Of a DNA stretch of 64,000 nt, positions 57,982 to 64,000 are shown piece after piece; position 1 is the stretch's first letter; each line of letters starts with the position of its first letter. The stretch is from positions 954,137 through 1,018,136 of the forward strand of contig NZ_LMPQ01000001.1 in assembly GCF_001423905.1 (NCBI RefSeq), written 5' to 3'. A program made the position numbers and the translations under genes. Source of the stretch: Frigoribacterium sp. Leaf186. GTDB lineage: Bacteria > Actinomycetota > Actinomycetes > Actinomycetales > Microbacteriaceae. Under the pieces are notes generated by a model, which saw only the letters and a program-made list of their open reading frames with translations, ran no database searches and was not told where the DNA came from.

Positions 57982-58969
57982 CGTGTTGTCCCTTCGGCAG
58001 AACCATGCGGATGTAGAACGCCGACGCGATCAGCAGCACGACCAGGAGCATCACGCTCATGGCACCGCCGAGGCCGAAGTTCCAGTTGTTGAACGACTGC
58101 TGGTAGATCAACGGCGAGATCAGCGTCGCCTGCTCGGGCGAGGCCGGGCCGAAGAGCACGTAGGGCACGTTGAACTGGTTGAAGATCCACAGGCTCATGA
58201 TCAACAGCAGCACGGCGTTGGCCGGCTTGATCATGGGCAGGGTGATCTGCGTGAACTGCTTCCAGAGGCTCGCGCCGTCGAGGCTGGCGGCCTCGTAGAC
58301 GTCGCCCGGGATGTTCTGCAGCGCGGCGAGCAGCATCAAGAAGGCGAACGGCCAGAACTGCCAGGCCGTCACGATCACGATGGCCCAGAACGAGTTGCCA
58401 CCGAGCAACCAGAAGGGGCGGTCCTGCAAGATGCCGAGGTCATCCACGAGGAAGCGGTTGATCGCCCCGTCGCGCTGGTTGAACATGAAGGCCCAGGCGA
58501 TCGTGCCGACGTACGAGGGCAGGGCGTAGGGCACGAGGAAGAGCGTGCGCAGGACGCCGCGGCCCTTGAACGAGCTGGTGAGCAGGACGGCCCCCAGCAT
58601 GCCCATGCTCCAGGCGATGGCGACGACGATGACCGTGAAGAGCACCGTGCGACCGAGGGCGCCGTACAGCTGCGCCGCGATGGGCGAGCTGGGGTCGAGC
58701 GCGGTGACGAAGTTCCGCAGGCCGACGAAGGGCGCGTTGACCCAGTTGGCGATGCTGAGCTGGTTGAGGGTGATGAAGGCGATCCACACGCCGAGCACCA
58801 TCGGGACGATGTGGACGAGCAGTTCGGCGAGCGCGGCCGGGGCCACGAGCAGGTAGGCGAGCGGCGAGCGGTGCTTCTTGCGCTTCGCGGGCTCGAGCGG
58901 GGCCAGCTGGTGCGGGTCCGGCGGCAGGTCTTTCTCGGCGGTGGCGGGGGGCAGGACGTTGACGGTCAT
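57974..58969 (-). CDS. Carbohydrate ABC transporter permease, MalF type
   Basis: 331 residues, six helices, EAA loop YEAASLDGASLWKQFTQITLPMIKPA. The start is ATG 58969, with AGAGGA 7 nt upstream; an earlier in-frame start at 59008 lacks one. Partner of the MalG-type subunit. Confidence 0.94.
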   Translation of the reverse strand: MTVNVLPPATAEKDLPPDPHQLAPLEPAKRKKHRSPLAYLLVAPAALAELLVHIVPMVLGVWIAFITLNQLSIANWVNAPFVGLRNFVTALDPSSPIAAQLYGALGRTVLFTVIVVAIAWSMGMLGAVLLTSSFKGRGVLRTLFLVPYALPSYVGTIAWAFMFNQRDGAINRFLVDDLGILQDRPFWLLGGNSFWAIVIVTAWQFWPFAFLMLLAALQNIPGDVYEAASLDGASLWKQFTQITLPMIKPANAVLLLIMSLWIFNQFNVPYVLFGPASPEQATLISPLIYQQSFNNWNFGLGGAMSVMLLVVLLIASAFYIRMVLPKGQHDD

Positions 58970-58992
58970 GAGGGTCCTCTCGGGGCCTCGAC

Positions 58993-59025
58993 GGGGGCGG
59001 CCGGTCACGTGGACCGACCGCCCCC
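58993..59025. promoter_or_regulatory. Large hairpin between the binding-protein gene and the permease genes
   Basis: A 14-bp stem with one mismatch (GGGGGCGGCCGGTC with GACCGACCGCCCCC) and a 5-nt loop, 21 nt past the stop of the binding-protein gene. Probably stabilises the upstream mRNA and lowers readthrough, giving excess binding protein. Confidence 0.65.
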
Positions 59026-59045
59026 ACCGGTGGCGGTGGGACGGG

Positions 59046-60371
59046 CTACTGACCCGAGCTCATCTGACTGTTCGCGTCCTCGAGGGCCGACTTGACGTCG
59101 GACTCGCTGACGGAACCGCCCTGGGCTGCGGTGGCGAGGAGGTTCTTGATCGCGGTGCCGACCAAGGTCTCCATCTGTCCCTCAGAGGGGTAGAGGGGCA
59201 TGGGCTGGGCGTGGTCGGCGAGCGTGACCTGCTTCAGCTTGATGGTCTCCGACTGGAACGCCGGGTCGTCGTAGGCGCTCGTGACCACGGGCAGCGAACT
59301 GAACGACTTGTTGAGGTAGACCTGCTCGGAGTCGCTCGTCAGGTGCTTGACGAAGTCGATCGCGGCGTCCTTGTTGTCGCTGTTCTCGAACACGCTGATG
59401 TTGATGCCGGCCACGTGGCTCTGGGTGCCCAGCAGCCCGGTGGCGTCGGCAGACTCCATCGGCACGGGCGCGGCGGCGTAGTCCGTGAAGTCACGGGCGG
59501 CGAGGTTCGCGTCGGGTGCCTGGTCGAAGAACATGGCGGCCTTGCCGTCGGCGAAGGTCGCGGCCATGTCGGAGCCGTTCACGCTCTCTGCGTCCGAAGG
59601 CGAGACCACCTTGTCGACGGCCATCAGGTCGACCCACTCCTTGACGCCGGTGACGACGCCGTCGTTGCCGAAGTCCGGGTTGCCGTCGGAGTCGTAGAGC
59701 GCTCCGTCGTTCTGCAGGCCACGGACGAACGCCTGGTGGGAGTTGTTCGAGATGCTCGACCCGGCCATCGTGACGCCCCACTGGTCGATGGTGCCGTCGC
59801 CGTCGGTGTCCACCGTCAGCTTCTTGGCGTCCTCGACGAACTCGTCCCACGTGGCGGGCGGGGTCGTGATGCCGGCCGCCTCGAACATCTTCGTGTTGTA
59901 GTACAGCGAGTACGAGAGCCCGTACAGCGGGATTGACGTCGGTGCCTGGCCCTCGGCGCCGCCGGTGGCGAAGCTCGACTGCACGAAACGGTCCTGACCA
60001 CCGACCGCGTCGAGGGCCTCGCCCTCCCACGGCACGAACGCGCCGCTCGACTGCAGCGACACCGCCCAGGTGTTGCCGATGTTGAGGACGTCGGGGCCCT
60101 CACCGCTCGAGACGGCGGTGAGGATGCGGTTGTAGAGGTCGGACCACGGGATGACCTCGAGGTCGACCTTGACCCCGGTCTCCTCGGTGTAACGGTCGAT
60201 GCTCTCTTGCAGGATCTCGGCGTCCTTCTCGACCGTCGGGGCCTGGTTGCTGGCCCAGTAGGTGATCGTGTCGGAGTCGCCGCTGCCGCCCGAGGCGCTG
60301 CAGGCGGTCATCGATCCGACCGAGAGGGCTCCGACCGCGAGGGCGGCGAGCCAACGGAACTTCGTGTTCAT
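59046..60371 (-). CDS. Sugar ABC transporter, substrate-binding lipoprotein
   Basis: 441 residues of the extracellular solute-binding family 1. Lipobox MTAC (Cys24), then [51 protein letters not shown] and a [12 protein letters not shown] loop that could bind calcium. Binds an oligosaccharide or glycoside for the MalF/MalG-type permeases. ATG 60371 with AGGAGA. Confidence 0.94.
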   Translation of the reverse strand: MNTKFRWLAALAVGALSVGSMTACSASGGSGDSDTITYWASNQAPTVEKDAEILQESIDRYTEETGVKVDLEVIPWSDLYNRILTAVSSGEGPDVLNIGNTWAVSLQSSGAFVPWEGEALDAVGGQDRFVQSSFATGGAEGQAPTSIPLYGLSYSLYYNTKMFEAAGITTPPATWDEFVEDAKKLTVDTDGDGTIDQWGVTMAGSSISNNSHQAFVRGLQNDGALYDSDGNPDFGNDGVVTGVKEWVDLMAVDKVVSPSDAESVNGSDMAATFADGKAAMFFDQAPDANLAARDFTDYAAAPVPMESADATGLLGTQSHVAGINISVFENSDNKDAAIDFVKHLTSDSEQVYLNKSFSSLPVVTSAYDDPAFQSETIKLKQVTLADHAQPMPLYPSEGQMETLVGTAIKNLLATAAQGGSVSESDVKSALEDANSQMSSGQ

Positions 60372-60439
60372 GACTTCTCCTGGTGTCTCTTCTTCGAGAT
60401 TTCTCTTCATCGAGTGAGGGAAGGGGTGGTGCGGGGTGT

Positions 60440-60477
60440 GGTGCTGTGTCGTGCCGGTGGTGCTGTGTCGTGCGGGT
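60440..60477. repeat. Two 19-bp direct repeats upstream of the binding-protein gene
   Basis: Copies at 60440-60458 and 60459-60477 differ at one base; a third partial copy begins at 60478. They lie 69-107 bp upstream of the binding-protein start. Could be a regulator site or a simple duplication. Confidence 0.6.
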
Positions 60478-60543
60478 GGTGCGCTCGGGGGTGGGTGAGG
60501 AGGCGCGGTGCCGGCGTCGAGGAGGCGCCGGCACCGCACCGGG

Positions 60544-61692
60544 TCAGCCGAGGGTCGGGACGGAGGGGTCCCAGCTCTCGGGCAGTTCGGGCGTCGGCTC
60601 GAGCGTCGACTCGACGCGGACGCTCTCGTCGCGCTCGGCGGACTCGGCGAGCGACACCATGACGTCGAGGACGTGGAAGGCGAGCTCGCCGGGCACGCGC
60701 TCGCGGCGGCCCTCACGGATCGCCTGGGCGAGCTCGGCGACGCCGGTGCCGCGCGTGAAGGTCGAGCCCGTCGCGGCGACGACGGCCGGTTCGTCGGTGC
60801 CGGTGTGGACGGTCGTGTCGCCCTCGAACTCGTTCGGGTCGGGGAACACCGCCGTGCCCTCGGTGCCGGCGATCTCGACGAAGCCGGCCCGGGCGAGCTT
60901 CGAGTCGAAGCTGAAGACGGCTTGGGCGCTCGCCCCGCTCTCGAACTGCAGCAGGGCGCTGACGTGCGTCGGCACCTCGACGGGGAACACCGTGCCGGCC
61001 TTCGGGCCCGAGCCGATCACGCGGCTGTCCCGCGCCTTCGAGGCCGTGGCCGTGACCTTGGCAACGGGCCCGAAGACCTGCACCAGCGTGGTCAGGTAGT
61101 ACGGGCCGACGTCGAACATGGGGCCGGCGCCGTGGGCGAACAAGAACTCGGGGCTCGGGTGCCACGACTCGGGCCCGGGCACCTGGAAGAGCGCCAGTCC
61201 GGTCAGCGGGGTGCCGATGTCGCCGCGCGCGACGACGCGGAGGCCCGTCTGCAGCCCGGCGCCGAGGAAGGTGTCGGGGGCGACGGCCACCCGGACGCCG
61301 GCCTCCTTCGCCGCGGCGAGCAGGCGTGCGCCGCTCTCACGGTCGAGCGCGTAGGGCTTCTCGCCCCAGACGTGCTTGCCCGCGGCCACGGCCTTCAGGG
61401 CGACCTCGACGTGGGCCGCGGGGATCGTCAGGTTGACGACGATCTCGACGTCGTCGAGGGCGAGCAGCTCGTCGACCGTGCCGCTGCCGGGGACGCCCCA
61501 CTTCTCGGCCTGGGCCGCCGCGCGGTCCTGGTCGATGTCGGCGACGAACAGCACCTTCAGGTCGGGGAACCGCGTCAGGTTGCCGAGGTACTGGTCGCTG
61601 ATCACGCCGGCGCCGATGACGCCGACGCCGACCGGGCCGGTCTTGCCGTCGGAGGCGACGGCGGGCCGGGAGGCGGTGGTCACATCGCTCAC
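60544..61692 (-). CDS. Gfo/Idh/MocA-family sugar oxidoreductase 2
   Basis: 382 residues. [15 protein letters not shown] (dinucleotide fold), [24 protein letters not shown] (EKP motif) and [16 protein letters not shown] (active-site D-x-G-x-Y/H). Only distantly like oxidoreductase 1. The GTG start overlaps the stop of the TIM-barrel gene (GTGA), so dehydrogenase and isomerase-like enzyme are translationally coupled. Confidence 0.92.
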   Translation of the reverse strand: MSDVTTASRPAVASDGKTGPVGVGVIGAGVISDQYLGNLTRFPDLKVLFVADIDQDRAAAQAEKWGVPGSGTVDELLALDDVEIVVNLTIPAAHVEVALKAVAAGKHVWGEKPYALDRESGARLLAAAKEAGVRVAVAPDTFLGAGLQTGLRVVARGDIGTPLTGLALFQVPGPESWHPSPEFLFAHGAGPMFDVGPYYLTTLVQVFGPVAKVTATASKARDSRVIGSGPKAGTVFPVEVPTHVSALLQFESGASAQAVFSFDSKLARAGFVEIAGTEGTAVFPDPNEFEGDTTVHTGTDEPAVVAATGSTFTRGTGVAELAQAIREGRRERVPGELAFHVLDVMVSLAESAERDESVRVESTLEPTPELPESWDPSVPTLG

Positions 61693-62432
61693 GCGCGCAC
61701 CCCCTGCAAGAACTCGAGGCTGTCGGCCAGCGCGGTGAACACGTCGCCCGCGTGGTCGTCGAGTTCGACGACCGGCGTGGCCTGGCGGGCGGCCTGGAGG
61801 ATGTCGCGGACCGGCATCGAACCGCGCCCCACGGCGACCTGCTCGACGTCGTTCTTGTTCTTCGGGCCGTCCTTGACGTGCAGGAACTGCACCTTGTCGC
61901 CCAGGCGGGCCAGCAGTTCGGCCGCGTCGACGCCGCCGACCTCGACCCAGTAGGTGTCGATCTCGAGCACGACGTTCGCGGGCAGGGCCGCGGCGAACAC
62001 CTCGAGGGCAGGGGTGCCGTCGATCAGGTTCTCGAGCTCGAAGGCGTGGTTGTGGTAGCCGATCCTCAGATCGTGGGCGGCGGCCGCGTCGGCGATCTCG
62101 CCGAGTTCCGCGGCGATCGCCTCGACGTCCTCGCGGGTGACCCAGCGGGTCTCGTCGATGTGCGGGTCGATGATCGTGCCGACGCCGAGACGGGTGGCGG
62201 CGGCGAAGATCGGTTCGAGGTCCTTGCCGATCAGGCCGACGTGCGCGCTCGGCGCGGTGAGCCCGGCGGCCGGCAGGGCCTCGGCGTACTCGTCGACGCG
62301 GTCGACGAAGGCGTAGGGCTCGACCTGGGTGTAGCCGAGGTCGGCGATGCGCTGCAGGGTGCCGGGCAGGTCGGCGGCGATGGCGTCTCTGACCGTGTAG
62401 AGCTGGACCGAGATCGGGCTTGCGGTGGTCAC
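61689..62432 (-). CDS. TIM-barrel sugar isomerase/epimerase-like protein 2
   Basis: 247 residues. ISVQLYTVRDAIAADLPGTLQRIADLGYTQVEPY opens the barrel; IGYHNHAFE, LEIDTYWVEVGG and FLHVKDGP carry the metal-binding Glu/Asp/His of AP_endonuc_2-like sugar enzymes. GTG 62432. First gene of the cluster, 122 bp downstream of the promoter at 62554-62582. Confidence 0.91.
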   Translation of the reverse strand: MTTASPISVQLYTVRDAIAADLPGTLQRIADLGYTQVEPYAFVDRVDEYAEALPAAGLTAPSAHVGLIGKDLEPIFAAATRLGVGTIIDPHIDETRWVTREDVEAIAAELGEIADAAAAHDLRIGYHNHAFELENLIDGTPALEVFAAALPANVVLEIDTYWVEVGGVDAAELLARLGDKVQFLHVKDGPKNKNDVEQVAVGRGSMPVRDILQAARQATPVVELDDHAGDVFTALADSLEFLQGVRA

Positions 62433-62553
62433 CAGGGGTGTCTCCTCTTCCGAGTGGATGTGCGGCGGTGACGGGCACCGTCGGGGACTCTCTGCGGTCG
62501 AGCCGTCGACCGGTCACCCCCGGAAGAGTGGCGGTCGGCGTCGACCGAGACTC

Positions 62554-62582
62554 ACCATAGGACCGCTTCTGTCGACCCGCAA
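62554..62582 (-). promoter_or_regulatory. Promoter of the sugar cluster
   Basis: Minus-strand TTGCGG (62577-62582), 17-nt spacer, TATGGT (62554-62559). It lies next to the A/T-rich palindrome proposed as ROK operator. Confidence 0.6.
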
Positions 62583-62583
62583 G

Positions 62584-62600
62584 CAAAAGTCGCCGTTTTC
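62584..62600. promoter_or_regulatory. Candidate ROK-regulator operator
   Basis: AAAA-GTCGCCG-TTTT, an A/T-flanked near-palindrome that stands out in GC-rich DNA, immediately upstream of the minus-strand -35. ROK repressors of the NagC/XylR type bind sites with outer A/T tracts. Single site, so tentative. Confidence 0.4.
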
Positions 62601-62637
62601 TCGGCGGGGTTCTCTCGGACGTCGCCGAGGCCTGTGG

Positions 62638-62643
62638 TTTACT
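62638..62643 (+). promoter_or_regulatory. -10 box of the ROK regulator gene (leaderless promoter)
   Basis: TTTACT ends 6 nt before ATG 62650. Confidence 0.45.
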
Positions 62644-62649
62644 GCTGCC

Positions 62650-63840
62650 ATGTCCGACACGACGCGGTCGTCTGCCCTCGGCAGCACCGGAGCCAGCGAG
62701 ATCTTCCAGCTGCTCCGCGACGGCGCACCGCGCACCCGGGCCGAGCTGGCGGCGATGACCGGCCTCGCCCGGTCGACCATCGGCCTGCGCCTCGACGTCC
62801 TCGCCGAGCTCGGTCTCGTCGGCCCCTTCGCCGACGCCGTCTCGACGGGCGGCCGACCGCCCTCGCGGGTCGCCCTCATCCCCTCGGCCCGCGTCGTCCT
62901 CGCCGCCGACTTCGGCGCCGGCCACGTCAACCTCGCCCTCACCGACCTCATGGGCGTCGAGTTGACCAGCGACCGCAGCCTGATCGACATCGCCGACGGC
63001 CCCGAGACCACGCTGGGCGGCATGGTCACCGGAGCCGACGCATTGCTCGACCGGCTGGGACGCACCCGCGACGACCTCATCGGCGTCGGCATCGGCCTGC
63101 CCGGCCCCGTCCAGTTCGGCACGGGCCGACCGGTCAACCCGCCGATCATGCCCGGCTGGGACGGCTTCGACGTGCCGGGCTGGGTGCGCCGCCACCTCGA
63201 CGTGCCCGTCCTCGTCGACAACGACGTCAACATCATGGCCCTCGGCGAGCGCAGCCATGCCTGGCCGAGCACCGACCACTTCCTGTTCGTCAAGGTGGCG
63301 ACCGGCATCGGTTCGGGCATCATCTCGGGCGGCCGCCTGCAGCGGGGGGCCCAGGGCATCGCGGGCGACATCGGCCACGTGCAGATCCCGCGCGGGGCCG
63401 GGGTCGTCTGCCACTGCGGCAACGTCGGCTGCCTCGAGGCCGTCGCCTCGGGCCCGGCCCTCGCCGCCTCGCTGAGGGCCCTGGGCCACGACTGCGAGGG
63501 CGGACGCCAGGTCGTCGAACTCGTCCGCACGGGCAACCTCGACGCGGTGCAGGCCGTGCGGCAGGCCGGACGCGACCTCGGCGAGGTGCTCACGGCCTGC
63601 GTCAACATGATCAACCCGTCGGTCATCGCGATCGGCGGCTCGATGGCCCAGGCCGGCGAACACCTCCTGGCGGGCGTCCGCGAGGTCGTCTACCAGCGCT
63701 CGATGCCGCTTGCGACCGAGCACCTGAGCATCGTCCCGTCGCGGGCGGGCGACCGGGCCGGCCTCATGGGCGCCAGCATGCTCGCCATCCACCACGCGCT
63801 CTCCCCCGCCGCCATCGACGAGCTCGCGGCCGCGGTCTGA
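62650..63840 (+). CDS. ROK-family transcriptional regulator
   Basis: 396 residues. N-terminal MarR-like HTH (GASEIFQLLRDGAPRTRAELAAMTGLARSTIGLRLDVL), then a ROK sugar-kinase-like domain: VLAADFGAGHVNLALTD, GIGLPGPV and the ROK zinc motif CHCGNVGCLEAVASG. The DFGAGH phosphate loop differs from the DxGGT of active kinases, as expected for a regulator. Divergent from the sugar cluster, which it probably represses until the sugar is present. Confidence 0.93.
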   Translation: MSDTTRSSALGSTGASEIFQLLRDGAPRTRAELAAMTGLARSTIGLRLDVLAELGLVGPFADAVSTGGRPPSRVALIPSARVVLAADFGAGHVNLALTDLMGVELTSDRSLIDIADGPETTLGGMVTGADALLDRLGRTRDDLIGVGIGLPGPVQFGTGRPVNPPIMPGWDGFDVPGWVRRHLDVPVLVDNDVNIMALGERSHAWPSTDHFLFVKVATGIGSGIISGGRLQRGAQGIAGDIGHVQIPRGAGVVCHCGNVGCLEAVASGPALAASLRALGHDCEGGRQVVELVRTGNLDAVQAVRQAGRDLGEVLTACVNMINPSVIAIGGSMAQAGEHLLAGVREVVYQRSMPLATEHLSIVPSRAGDRAGLMGASMLAIHHALSPAAIDELAAAV

Positions 63841-63926
63841 CCATCGGTGCCCGGCGCGCCACCCGTCCGCGACACGGGGAGGCGCGGGTGTCGTCCTCGC
63901 GCCCGTCACGAGGGACAATGGTCACC

Positions 63927-64000
63927 ATGACCGTCGTCCAGCCCATGCTCGCCCTGTGGGACGACGACGAGCCGACGACCCCCGCCGCGCCTCCTGCGCA
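63927..64000 (+). CDS. Start of an unidentified gene, cut by the window edge
   Basis: ATG 63927 opens 24 codons (MTVVQPMLALWDDDEPTTP...). An in-frame ATG at 63918 is an alternative. GACAAT at 63914-63919 could be a -10 box for a leaderless start at 63927. Too short to assign a function. Confidence 0.5.
   Translation, partial: MTVVQPMLALWDDDEPTTPAAPPA

Overview
The window reads as chromosome of a high-GC actinobacterium, most likely Microbacteriaceae (Curtobacterium, Frigoribacterium, Clavibacter type). Supporting signs are roughly 70% GC by eye, frequent GTG starts, GTGA/ATGA start-stop overlaps inside operons, many start codons with a TANNNT -10 box ending 6 nt upstream (leaderless mRNAs), an LAYTG (class E sortase) anchor, a choice-of-anchor-G type surface protein, and dnaX, SRP RNA and tRNA-Ser close together. 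I see no phage, transposase, plasmid or CRISPR element.

Layout. 1-17.5 kb: dnaX (cut by the window edge), a 2992-residue repeat surface protein, the SRP RNA, an NAD(P)-binding protein, ackA-pta, a VbhA/Fic toxin-antitoxin pair, a GNAT acetyltransferase, a 3 x 41-bp tandem repeat and tRNA-Ser(GGA). 17.5-25 kb: YbaK-like protein, Hsp15-like S4 protein, a membrane protein, a HerA/DUF853 ATPase, a PAP2 phosphatase, a Bcr/CflA exporter divergent from a TetR regulator, and a MOSC protein. 25-31 kb: a monosaccharide ABC operon mmsA-mmsB-chvE with an adjacent LacI-type repressor; both promoters carry the same 14-bp operator. 31-38 kb: an MFS transporter, a GH25 lysozyme with three cell-wall-binding repeats, cbs-metB for transsulfuration, and a DUF3105-DUF305 pair. 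38-47.5 kb: a receptor with a degenerate adenylate cyclase domain overlapping an MscS channel with a cyclic-nucleotide-binding-like domain, an ABC exporter, a TPR-LuxR regulator and an amino-acid permease. 47.6-53.8 kb: rplJ-rplL with an attenuator-like leader, a two-component system, and a divergent MacB-like ABC pair. 53.8-63.9 kb: an eight-gene sugar cluster (ABC uptake system, two Gfo/Idh/MocA oxidoreductases, two TIM-barrel isomerase-like proteins, a beta-propeller protein) divergent from a ROK regulator. A partial gene starts at the right edge.

Most striking observations. (1) The 9-mer GGAGGCGCG/CGCGCCTCC occurs 41 times by hand count, about eight times a naive expectation; 17 copies lie in the roughly 8% of the window that is intergenic, several as inverted pairs. 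(2) The cyclase-like receptor and the channel's nucleotide-binding domain share an operon and both lack key residues. (3) The sugar cluster has the gene content expected for a glycoside oxidation / elimination / hydration / reduction pathway. (4) The LacI operator pair defines a small regulon directly from sequence.
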